Part shown: positions 1-6,367 of the stretch, piece after piece | How the letters are laid out: every line of letters starts with the position of its first letter | Position numbering within the stretch: position 1 is the first letter of the stretch | Source: Pirellulales bacterium | Lineage (GTDB): Bacteria; Planctomycetota; Planctomycetia; Pirellulales; JAICIG01 | DNA: 22,373 nucleotides | Direction: 5' to 3' | Assembly (NCBI GenBank): GCA_025924495.1 | Contig: JAICIG010000075.1 | Location: 1-22,373, forward strand | The notes under the pieces: model-generated | The model's input: the letters and a program-made list of their open reading frames with translations, nothing else | Databases searched by the model: none | What the model was told of the DNA's origin: nothing | Program-made: the position numbers and the translations under genes

Positions 1-1
1 A

Positions 2-67
2 ACCGGCGACAAAGTGCCGTCCGGAGGTCCCTGGGTTCGCGACCCGATCCTCACCAACCTGGACTAA
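2..67 (+). CDS. C-terminal tail of an unidentified protein (partial)
   Basis: The frame is open from the window edge and ends at the TAA at 65-67, giving about 21 residues with the end sequence PWVRDPILTNLD. The rest of the gene lies outside the window, so the product cannot be named. It is in the same frame as ruvB. The only thing separating the two is the TAA, which matters for the ruvB start problem described in the findings. It could also be a non-coding open stretch. Confidence 0.35.
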   Translation, partial: TGDKVPSGGPWVRDPILTNLD

Positions 68-136
68 GCGCCCGAAGACCGCGGCTTTGCCGCGCCGCCG
101 GAGCCGGACAACGATCGCGATCTGCGCCCGCAATGG

Positions 137-1084
137 ATGCGAGACATGGTCGGCCAGCGCGAAGTGTTCGAGCGGCTCGAGATTGCCCTCAATGCCGCGC
201 GGAAACGGCGCGATACGCTGGGGCACATTCTGTTCGACGGTCCACCGGGTCTCGGCAAAACGACCTTTGCCACCGTGATCCCGCGAGAGATGGGCGTGAC
301 TTTGCAGATTGCCAGCGGCGCCGCTTTGGCCGCCCCGAAGGATCTGATTCCCTACCTGACGAACGCCGAAGAAGGGTCGGTGCTGTTTATCGACGAGATT
401 CACCGCATGCCGAAGGCGGTGGAGGAATTCTTGTACCCGGCGATGGAAGACTTCCGCATCGATATCGCGCTGGGGGAAGGCGTGAATGCGCGGACGATCA
501 ATATGACGTTGCGGCCATTCACGCTGATCGGCGCCACGACGCGCACCGGTCTGTTGTCGGCGCCGCTGCGCGACCGGTTTGTGATGCGCGAGCACCTCGA
601 TTTTTATTCGGTCGACGAACTTGCCGAGATCGTGCGCCGCAACGCTGCCAAGTTGAGCGCCGAGATCGACGCTGCGGCAGCCACGGAGATCGCCTCGCGC
701 AGCCGCGGAACGCCGCGACTGGCGAATAACCGGCTGCGCTGGGTTCGAGATTACGCGACGGCCAAAGCCAATGGCCAGATAACGGTGGCCGTGGCGCGAG
801 CGGCGCTCGATATGCAAGGCGTCGATCCGCGCGGTCTCGATGGCCAGGATCGCAAATATCTGGAAACGATCATCCGCGTTTTTCGCGGCGGTCCGGTCGG
901 CGTCGAAGCGGTGGCGCACACCATGAACACCGCGCCCGATACGTTGGTGGATGAGGTCGAACCCTATCTGCTGAGGACGAACCTGGTCGTCCGTACGCCG
1001 CGCGGCCGCAAAGCCACGCCAACCGCTTACGAGCACCTGGGCTACGATCCGGAAGAAGAAGGTTCGCAAGGGCGATTGTTTTAG
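137..1084 (+). CDS. ruvB: Holliday junction branch migration ATPase RuvB
   Basis: RuvB is the hexameric AAA+ motor that, with RuvA, drives branch migration of Holliday junctions in recombination and repair. Visible motifs are Walker A GPPGLGKTT (about residues 35-43), Walker B LFIDEIH (83-89), sensor GATTRTG (132-138), an arginine-finger-like LRDRF (144-148) and the C-terminal winged-helix part ending RGRKATPTAYEHL. At 315 aa it is slightly short for the family. The ATG at 137 is the first conventional start after the in-frame TAA at 65-67. However, the frame before it reads DLRPQW, which matches the usual RuvB N-terminus, so the real start may be upstream, perhaps the CTG at 122. No clear Shine-Dalgarno precedes 137. 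The family call is certain; the start is not. Confidence 0.95.
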   Translation: MRDMVGQREVFERLEIALNAARKRRDTLGHILFDGPPGLGKTTFATVIPREMGVTLQIASGAALAAPKDLIPYLTNAEEGSVLFIDEIHRMPKAVEEFLYPAMEDFRIDIALGEGVNARTINMTLRPFTLIGATTRTGLLSAPLRDRFVMREHLDFYSVDELAEIVRRNAAKLSAEIDAAAATEIASRSRGTPRLANNRLRWVRDYATAKANGQITVAVARAALDMQGVDPRGLDGQDRKYLETIIRVFRGGPVGVEAVAHTMNTAPDTLVDEVEPYLLRTNLVVRTPRGRKATPTAYEHLGYDPEEEGSQGRLF

Positions 1085-1100
1085 AACGCTTGCGCGCAAT

Positions 1101-1134
1101 AAAAAACCGCCCCGGCGAATGAACGTCGGGACGG
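1101..1134 (-). terminator. Intrinsic terminator of tpx
   Basis: Arms 1107-1117 and 1124-1134 form an 11-bp stem with one mismatch and one G-U pair around a 6-nt loop (1118-1123). Read on the minus strand the stem is followed by six T (1101-1106). It lies 38 nt beyond the tpx stop, and ruvB converges on it from the other side. Confidence 0.8.
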
Positions 1135-1172
1135 CGATGGAAACAGTTTGAAGCGAGTGCAGCAGGAGTTTG

Positions 1173-1694
1173 TTAGAGCAAGCTCTTCAGAGCCGCGAGC
1201 GCCGCGTCGTAATTGGGTTCGTCGGCGACTTCTTTGACTTGCTCGGCGTAGACGACCTTGCCGTTGGCATCGAGCACAAACGTGCCGCGAGCGAGGATTT
1301 TCAGGTCTTCGATCAGCATGCCCCAGTTCTGGCCGAAGCTGCGGTCCTGATAGTCGCTGACGCTTTTCAAGCTGGTGATGCCTTCCGCGCCGCAGAAGCG
1401 GTTCATGGCGAACGGCAGATCGAGGCTAATGGTGATGGCGTTGATCTTGTCGCCGTAGGCGGCGAGCTGCTGGTTGAAGTTCTTGGTTTGCTTCTGGCAG
1501 ACCGGCGTATCGAGCGACGGCACGACGCTGATGATGGTGGGCTTGCCTTTGAGGCTTTCTGGAGTCACCTCCTGCATTTGGCCGTCGGCGAAGCGGTGGG
1601 CTTTGAAGGCGGGCGCCTGTTGCCCGACGGTCACGGCATTGCCGGCCAACGTCATTGGCTTTCCTTTGAACGTAACGGCTCCAGGGCGGGACAT
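1173..1694 (-). CDS. tpx: Thiol peroxidase (Tpx, atypical 2-Cys peroxiredoxin)
   Basis: This enzyme reduces hydrogen peroxide and organic hydroperoxides with thioredoxin as the usual electron donor. The 173-aa protein has the family fingerprint VPSLDTPVC with the peroxidatic cysteine at residue 66. The resolving cysteine is at 101 in FCGAEG, the spacing expected for Tpx, and both cysteines are present. The ATG at 1694 follows GGAGG (1704-1708) at 9 nt, which fixes the start. The gene is monocistronic: it has its own terminator downstream and is divergent from the STAS gene upstream. A promoter-like pair and a 7-bp inverted repeat lie in front of it. Confidence 0.95.
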   Translation of the reverse strand: MSRPGAVTFKGKPMTLAGNAVTVGQQAPAFKAHRFADGQMQEVTPESLKGKPTIISVVPSLDTPVCQKQTKNFNQQLAAYGDKINAITISLDLPFAMNRFCGAEGITSLKSVSDYQDRSFGQNWGMLIEDLKILARGTFVLDANGKVVYAEQVKEVADEPNYDAALAALKSLL

Positions 1695-1743
1695 GGCGAA
1701 GTACCTCCGATTATGGCTTCGTAGACGAGTAAATGCTTGCGCG

Positions 1744-1768
1744 AACGAGAGACTGCTAGTATCTCGTT
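1744..1768. repeat. 7-bp perfect inverted repeat, possible operator in front of tpx
   Basis: AACGAGA (1744-1750) and TCTCGTT (1762-1768) are perfect reverse complements separated by 11 nt. The right half overlaps the proposed -10 box of tpx (1758-1763), a position where a bound dimeric repressor would block the promoter. No regulator can be named from the sequence. Confidence 0.35.
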
Positions 1769-1785
1769 TTCCCCTGGAGCATCAA
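1758..1785 (-). promoter_or_regulatory. Candidate sigma-70 type promoter of tpx
   Basis: On the minus strand, TTGATG (1780-1785) and GATACT (1758-1763) are separated by 16 nt. They match the -35 and -10 consensus at 4 of 6 positions each. The predicted start of transcription lies roughly 55 nt before the tpx ATG. Confidence 0.35.
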
Positions 1786-1821
1786 GAGGGCGGAGCGTCT
1801 GCTAAAAATTGCGGAAAATAC

Positions 1822-1849
1822 TTGCAGCTCCTCGAACAAGGGGTATGAT
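1822..1849 (+). promoter_or_regulatory. Candidate promoter of the STAS gene
   Basis: TTGCAG (1822-1827) and TATGAT (1844-1849) are spaced by 16 nt. The -10 box matches consensus at 5 of 6 positions; the -35 box is weak. Transcription would begin near 1856, leaving a leader of about 67 nt. This supports the ATG at 1923 over the in-frame codon at 1809, which lies upstream of these boxes. Confidence 0.4.
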
Positions 1850-1922
1850 GACAGGCATCGTCGGATGGATTAGGCGGCCGACGACATTCTGGCAGTTATT
1901 GCCCGTTGAAGGAGCAACTCTC

Positions 1923-2357
1923 ATGGTGCAGGCGGCGTACAGCCTTATCGCTGACGTGGAGCGGGGACCCGGTTGGCTCCTGATCAAACTTGGCGCCCCC
2001 GCAGATGGCGCATCGGAGGAAGCCCAGCCCGATTGGTCAGCCCTGGCCGAGAGCCTGTGGCTTTTGATGGGACAGCATTTTACTTATCGGGTAGTGCTTG
2101 ATTGCGATCAGATCGGCCTGCTCGACAGCACGTTGATCGGCCAACTGTTGCTGCTTGAGCGGCGCATTCGCAATCGGGGCGGAGTCGTGCGACTCTGCGG
2201 TTTATCAGAGGTGAATCAACGGGCATTACGCCAATGCCGGTTAGAGAGCCGTCTGCCTCACTTCGCCAATCGCAACGAAGCTGTGCAAGGCTATCGAGCG
2301 TTGGCGAACCGCAACGAAGCCGCACAGGACTTTCGGCCTCCTATGCGGCCGCGCTAG
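1923..2357 (+). CDS. STAS-domain protein, anti-sigma factor antagonist-like
   Basis: STAS proteins of this type act in partner-switching circuits, binding an anti-sigma or switch kinase and being controlled by Ser/Thr phosphorylation. The 144-aa product has the STAS core VVLDCDQIGLLDST (about 57-70), with S69/T70 at the place of the phosphorylated residue in SpoIIAA, followed by LIGQLLLLERRIRNRGG and VVRLCGLSE. The ATG at 1923 is preceded by AAGGAG (1909-1914) at 8 nt, and a promoter lies just upstream. The C-terminal 13-residue unit beginning FANRNEA (114-126) is repeated as LANRNEA (127-139). No cognate kinase or sigma gene is adjacent, so its partner is unknown. Confidence 0.75.
   Translation: MVQAAYSLIADVERGPGWLLIKLGAPADGASEEAQPDWSALAESLWLLMGQHFTYRVVLDCDQIGLLDSTLIGQLLLLERRIRNRGGVVRLCGLSEVNQRALRQCRLESRLPHFANRNEAVQGYRALANRNEAAQDFRPPMRPR
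2262..2339 (+). repeat. Degenerate 39-bp tandem duplication inside the STAS gene
   Basis: Positions 2262-2300 and 2301-2339 align without gaps at 27 of 39 bases and encode two copies of a 13-residue unit sharing ANRNEA. The unit corresponds to the end of the normal STAS fold, so the second copy is an extension. Confidence 0.6.
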
Positions 2358-2392
2358 CGGCGGTGTTTGAGTTAGGCCAGTTGGCTTCCGGC

Positions 2393-2608
2393 TTAAGCCC
2401 AGTTGACTTCGAGTTGATTCTCGACCGCGTCGACCCCTTCGATGCTGCAGACGGCTTCTTGCGCCATCTGCTTCTGATAGTACGAGCGGACAACGCCGCG
2501 GAGCACCACCTGGCCCTGACTGGCCTCGAACCGCAAGTTGCGGTGCGGCACGTGGGGGCTTTGTTCGAGAACTGAAGAAACGCGTTCAACCAGTTGAGAG
2601 TCGCCCAT
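2393..2608 (-). CDS. Small BON-domain protein
   Basis: The 71-aa product is essentially one BON domain (LVERVSSVLEQSP ... GQVVLRGVV ... EAVCSIEGVDAVENQLEV), a fold tied to phospholipid or periplasmic surface binding in proteins such as OsmY. There is no signal peptide, and single-BON proteins of this shape recur in planctomycetes, as far as I recall. The frame is open up to 2695, but ATG 2608 (MGDSQLV) is preceded by AGG (2616-2618) at 7 nt and begins right at the domain, so I chose it. It is convergent with the STAS gene, with 35 nt between the two stop codons. Confidence 0.75.
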   Translation of the reverse strand: MGDSQLVERVSSVLEQSPHVPHRNLRFEASQGQVVLRGVVRSYYQKQMAQEAVCSIEGVDAVENQLEVNWA

Positions 2609-2836
2609 CTTTACGCCTGATCTATTCAAGAGGTCTCGGTCTTGATTGGGGATTGCGGCGTCACGCCGCATCGGGCCGAATCCGTTCTCGGCCACCAGCT
2701 TTCTGCTGCCCGAGAATGATTTCGGCGGTTCCGGGCGATTAGGTAAAACGAAATGGCTAAGAAATGCCCGTTAATTGCGGGCGATCTTCGGGCGGTAGCG
2801 GATATGACGGCAGTAACGCTGCGAGAGGGCGAGCCG

Positions 2837-4465
2837 CTAACCGGCCAGCCACGGCGGAAGTTCGCCCGGCGGGGGCAACTCGACGACGGTGGCGCTGAGG
2901 ATATCCGGCGAGGCCAGGACTTCGGCGAGCGCTTCAGCAGGCGGTTGGGCGTCCAAGTTCAACACGCCGACGGCGTCTCCGCCGGGCGTCGTGCCCGCGC
3001 GACCGACGGCCATTTGAGCGATGTTCACCTTATGTTTGCCGAAGATCGTACCGACGAGACCGATAATTCCGGGCACGTCGCGATGGGTGAAAATCATCAG
3101 AATCCCGTCTAGAAACGCATCCAAACGGTAATCGCCCAATTGGACGAGTCTCGCCATGCCATGCCCGAACAAGGCCGCGGCGGCCCGATAGGTCTTCGCT
3201 TGCGTAACGAGTTCTGCCTGAATAATCGAACTGAAAGCGCCGTGATCGGTCGAAGATTGTTCGACCAACTCGATGCCTCGGTCGCGGAGCAGCACTTCCG
3301 CATTCACGAAATTGATTTCGTCCTCGAGCGAATGCTGCAGCAGTCCGGCGGCGACGGTGGCCGTAAGCAATTTCGTGTCTTTGCCGGCGATCTCGCCGCG
3401 GTAGATCAGGCGGCAGGCCTTAGCGGGCGTGCGGTCGAGCTGCGACAGCAGCAGACCAAGGCGGTAAGCGACATCGAGATGATCTCGCAAGCCTTCCAAT
3501 TTTTTTGGGTCGAGCGAGGCGACATTCACTGCGTGTCGGATAGCTCCGGAAGTGAGGAAATCGACGAGCAGCGCCGCCCCTTCGGCTGCGACCTGCGTCT
3601 GAGCTTCTTCGGTGCTGGCGCCCAGGTGCGGCGTACAGAGCACGTTCGGCATGCCGTACAACGGGCTATTGGTGCAGGGCTCATTGGCAAACACATCGAG
3701 AGCGACGCCGCCCAACTTTCCGCTCTTCAAGCCCTCCAGCAAGGCCGCTTCGTCGTAGATGCCGCCCCGCGCGCAGTTGATCAGCCTCACGCCTTTCCGC
3801 ATCATGGCAATTTCGTTTGTGCTGACGAGATTGCGGGTTTCGGGCGTCAGCGGAGTGTGGACCGTGAGGTAATCGACATGCGGCAGCATTTCGTGAACGG
3901 TGGCGACAATCTCTACGCCGAGTTCCTGAGCCCGTTCCTTGGAGAGGAATGGATCGTAGCCGAGCACGCGCATTTCGAACGCTTTGCAGCGGCTGGCGAC
4001 GGCCTGGCCGATGCGGCCGAGGCCGACAATGCCAATCGTTTTGTCGGCGAGCTGCGCGCCCATGTAGCGGCCGCGATCCCAACGCCCTTCGATCAAGCTC
4101 TGGTAGGCCGGCGCGATATTGCGCGAGAGAGCCATCATCATGGCGATCGTGTGCTCGGCCGTGCTCAGCGTGTTGCCGGTCGGCGTATTCATCACCACGA
4201 TGCCGAGGCGCGTGGCGGCTGCTTTGTCGATGTTGTCGGTGCCGACGCCCGCCCGCACGATGGCTTTCAAACGGCGATTGCCGGCCAACGATTCGGCGGT
4301 GATTTTCACGCCGCTGCGCAGAATCGCCCCATCAAATTCCGCCAGAGCCGATCGCAGCGCATCCCCCGAAAGGCCCGTGCGAACCTCGTACTCGATGCCA
4401 GGGGCGGCGGCCAGCAAATCGAGGCCTTCGTGGGCCAGCGTATCCAAAACAATCACTCGGGGCAT
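2837..4465 (-). CDS. serA: D-3-phosphoglycerate dehydrogenase (long form with ACT domain)
   Basis: It catalyses the first step of serine synthesis, NAD-dependent oxidation of 3-phosphoglycerate. The 542-aa protein has the split substrate-binding domain, the Rossmann motif GLGRIG (148-153), and the catalytic residues R233 (CARGG), E262 (ANEP) and H280 (TPHLGAST). An intervening allosteric domain covers about 320-450, and a C-terminal ACT domain (about 455-530, HRDVPGIIGLVG) is the usual serine feedback site. The ATG at 4465 gives the family-typical start MPRVIVLD. A TTG three codons further upstream is possible but unlikely. It stands alone as a transcription unit, though it is functionally linked to the glycine cleavage genes further along. 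Confidence 0.95.
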   Translation of the reverse strand: MPRVIVLDTLAHEGLDLLAAAPGIEYEVRTGLSGDALRSALAEFDGAILRSGVKITAESLAGNRRLKAIVRAGVGTDNIDKAAATRLGIVVMNTPTGNTLSTAEHTIAMMMALSRNIAPAYQSLIEGRWDRGRYMGAQLADKTIGIVGLGRIGQAVASRCKAFEMRVLGYDPFLSKERAQELGVEIVATVHEMLPHVDYLTVHTPLTPETRNLVSTNEIAMMRKGVRLINCARGGIYDEAALLEGLKSGKLGGVALDVFANEPCTNSPLYGMPNVLCTPHLGASTEEAQTQVAAEGAALLVDFLTSGAIRHAVNVASLDPKKLEGLRDHLDVAYRLGLLLSQLDRTPAKACRLIYRGEIAGKDTKLLTATVAAGLLQHSLEDEINFVNAEVLLRDRGIELVEQSSTDHGAFSSIIQAELVTQAKTYRAAAALFGHGMARLVQLGDYRLDAFLDGILMIFTHRDVPGIIGLVGTIFGKHKVNIAQMAVGRAGTTPGGDAVGVLNLDAQPPAEALAEVLASPDILSATVVELPPPGELPPWLAG

Positions 4466-4477
4466 AGGAGACAATCA

Positions 4478-4574
4478 GCTTAAGAGTTTCAAGGCTCAGG
4501 GCTTAAGATTCAAGGCCGGCAGCAACTTCGCGATAGCGAGTTCTGACCGTCAAGGCTGGAACTTTAAGCTTAAA
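4478..4574. repeat. Cluster of short repeats and a palindrome upstream of serA
   Basis: Two near-identical units, GCTTAAGAGTTTCAAGGC (4478-4495) and GCTTAAGATTCAAGGC (4501-4516), lie in tandem. A third partial CAAGGC is at 4551-4556, and the 12-bp perfect palindrome TTTAAGCTTAAA is at 4563-4574. The palindrome is flanked by CAAGG and CCTTG in inverted orientation. The cluster sits between the TPR gene and serA and is AT-richer than its surroundings. Confidence 0.5.
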
Positions 4575-4648
4575 ACCTTGTGGGCGTAGGCGTAAGAGAC
4601 GCGAAGCAGCCAAGATAGGACTTCGCCGCCGAGTGGTCAAGGAGCGGC

Positions 4649-5413
4649 TTACTGCCGCGAATACGCCGGATTGACGTTGACCATGCGCGTGTCGCCTTGC
4701 GGGGTGAGCGGCGCGGGGCCCAATGCCGATCGCAAAGAACTGATGCGAGCGGCGACTTCGGGCTGGTAGCGATCGTGCCACAACGATCGTTGATAATTGG
4801 CCAGCGCCTGGGCATGGTTGCCCGAGCGCTCACGCAGGCGACCGAGGGCGGCCAAGGCCCGCGGATTCTGCGGTTCGATGACCAACGCTTCTTGCAATTG
4901 TTGCTGAGCGACGTCCAGCTTGCCAAACTCCTCCGACAACCGGGCGAGTTCGATCTTGGGCGCCGCCAGCGATGGGTTGCGATCCGCCCAGCGCTCCAGC
5001 AGACGGAAGGCCTCTTCATTGCGGCCTTCTTCGCAGAGCAGGACGGCTAACCCGCGATAGCAGTCGCGATGCGTGCCGTGAATGTCGCGGTCGAGGCACT
5101 GATTGTAGAAGTGTTCCGCCTGATCCAGATCGTTCTGGCTCTTCGTCAGTTTGGCGCGCTGCTGGTAGGTCGCTGCCAAATTGTAATAGCCGTCAGGATT
5201 GCTGGGATCGGTTGCAATCGCGCGTTCGAATTGTTGCATGGCTGGCTGATACAGGCCTTGCTGATAAAGCGCAACGCCCTGAGCGTTCTGGCCTTGGCTG
5301 GTCAACGAGCAACCGCTCAGCGCGACGAGGTACAGCCAAAGACAGACTATTCCGCAGGCAAGGCGGCGGTAGCACCGTCCGGCAGCCGGCAAACTTGAGC
5401 TGCGAGCAAACAC
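4649..5413 (-). CDS. TPR-repeat lipoprotein of unknown function
   Basis: The product carries a lipoprotein signal: a hydrophobic stretch CGIVCLWLYLVAL followed by the lipobox LSGC, with the lipidated cysteine at about residue 35. After it come several tetratricopeptide repeats, for example QGLYQPAMQQFERAIATDPS, DQAEHFYNQCLDRD, GKLDVAQQQLQEALVIEPQ and GNHAQALANYQRSL. These make a protein-binding scaffold probably anchored on the periplasmic side of a membrane. The start is uncertain: the frame opens after a TGA just above 5455. I chose GTG 5413 because GGAGG (5425-5429) precedes it; TTG 5455 and TTG 5392 are alternatives. The partner is unknown and no neighbour suggests one. Confidence 0.75.
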   Translation of the reverse strand: MFARSSSLPAAGRCYRRLACGIVCLWLYLVALSGCSLTSQGQNAQGVALYQQGLYQPAMQQFERAIATDPSNPDGYYNLAATYQQRAKLTKSQNDLDQAEHFYNQCLDRDIHGTHRDCYRGLAVLLCEEGRNEEAFRLLERWADRNPSLAAPKIELARLSEEFGKLDVAQQQLQEALVIEPQNPRALAALGRLRERSGNHAQALANYQRSLWHDRYQPEVAARISSLRSALGPAPLTPQGDTRMVNVNPAYSRQ

Positions 5414-5593
5414 GAGCAGCAACGCCTCCAAATCGAACCGGCCTCTTGGGGCCAAGCCTCAGCGCGGCGAACAACCAAAGACTGACGTGAAATGAGCTGG
5501 CTGAAACAGCGGGCGGAGAATACCCACGGCTCGGCAGATACGCAAGGCCAATCCTGCGACCAGACGTGCAGCAAACTTGAGAAGAAATGCCCC

Positions 5594-5633
5594 AATAAAA
5601 AAGAAACGGCGGGATGGCGATCCCGCCGTTTCT
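5594..5633 (-). terminator. Strong intrinsic terminator of the RR-rich small gene
   Basis: A perfect 14-bp stem (5602-5615 with 5620-5633) closes a 4-nt loop GGCG. On the minus strand it is followed by six T (5597-5602, partly in the stem). It lies 37 nt past the stop at 5671. This is the clearest terminator in the window. Confidence 0.9.
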
Positions 5634-5670
5634 GTGGCGATGCTGCGAAGGTTGGTCGCGGATTTCGGTG

Positions 5671-6027
5671 TTACTCGGACTCGACTTCGGCGGGAACGAC
5701 GGGCTGGCTGGCGCCCGTTACTTTCACGTAGCCCAGGTTGCGAACCACTTCCAGCACTTCGCTGCAGGTCGGAAACATCCGGCCGCTGGTGCGCTTATAG
5801 TCGTCCAAGGCATTCATGAATTCCACTTCCTCCGAAGTGTAGTCGCGTTCGCACGTGGTCGGGTCGATTTGTCGGCGGCGGCTGACCTTCTCGCGGCGCT
5901 CCAGCTTGCGGCGCTCGACGGCGACTGGCTCGCTTGAAACCCGGCGCTCCTGTGGTTTGCGGCGCTCGCTGGACTTGGCGCGACGATCGAGAGTTGCTGC
6001 TGCTTCGGCCTTTTTCGACTTAGCCAC
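5671..6027 (-). CDS. Conserved planctomycete-type protein with RR-rich N-terminus
   Basis: I recognise the pattern from planctomycete genomes but know no function. The 118-aa protein has a very basic first half with repeated RR pairs ([16 protein letters not shown], then [17 protein letters not shown]). The more ordered second half reads [20 protein letters not shown] and [20 protein letters not shown]. The GTG at 6027 is fixed by AAGGAG (6034-6039) at 6 nt. The frame extends to 6066, but that start has no such signal. The basic part suggests nucleic acid or ribosome contact, which is inference only. The gene stands alone with its own terminator. Confidence 0.7.
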   Translation of the reverse strand: MAKSKKAEAAATLDRRAKSSERRKPQERRVSSEPVAVERRKLERREKVSRRRQIDPTTCERDYTSEEVEFMNALDDYKRTSGRMFPTCSEVLEVVRNLGYVKVTGASQPVVPAEVESE

Positions 6028-6367
6028 CGAGATCTCCTTCTTTTTGAAAAACAGCCAGCCGGCCACAAGTCCGACTGCCCTTGAGGATGTTTTCCACGAC
6101 CCGAAGGTGAGGATCGGTGCGAGGCGATGTTAAAATTCAACGGCTTAGTAAAATGGGCGATTCTGCTCATCTCTCCGCATTGTACGACAGATGCCGTCAC
6201 GGCAATTTTGCCGGTCTTTCCACGGGGTGCTCGGCTGTATGTTCCGGTAGTGACGGTGGCAACGGCGTCGGGCAGGCAGCATCGAGCGCCTCAGCCGCCC
6301 GTCCGTCCCCCGATTGGCGCCAAGACCCTCAAACCGCGGAAGCGAAACAATGGGCCGCGAGCCCAAG
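6028..6367. other. Intergenic stretch without a convincing gene
   Basis: These 340 bases lie between the RR-rich gene and the exported-protein gene. The only longer open frame (+, from 6127) overlaps the 3' end of the next gene and has no ribosome binding site, so I do not call it. A short perfect inverted repeat CGGCAA/TTGCCG is present near 6202-6215 but has no T-run. No promoter stands out. Confidence 0.5.

Noticed and set aside
1809..1922. 38-residue N-terminal extension of the STAS protein
   Set aside because: The extension would begin upstream of the likely promoter, while ATG 1923 has a perfectly placed AAGGAG.
2766..2782. GCCCG/CGGGC hairpin downstream of serA
   Set aside because: The stem is only 5 bp with a 7-nt loop and no T-run on either strand, so a terminator is not supported.
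3140..4483. Open frame of 447 codons on the plus strand
   Set aside because: It lies entirely opposite serA and is the antisense shadow of a GC-rich gene; the protein resembles no family.
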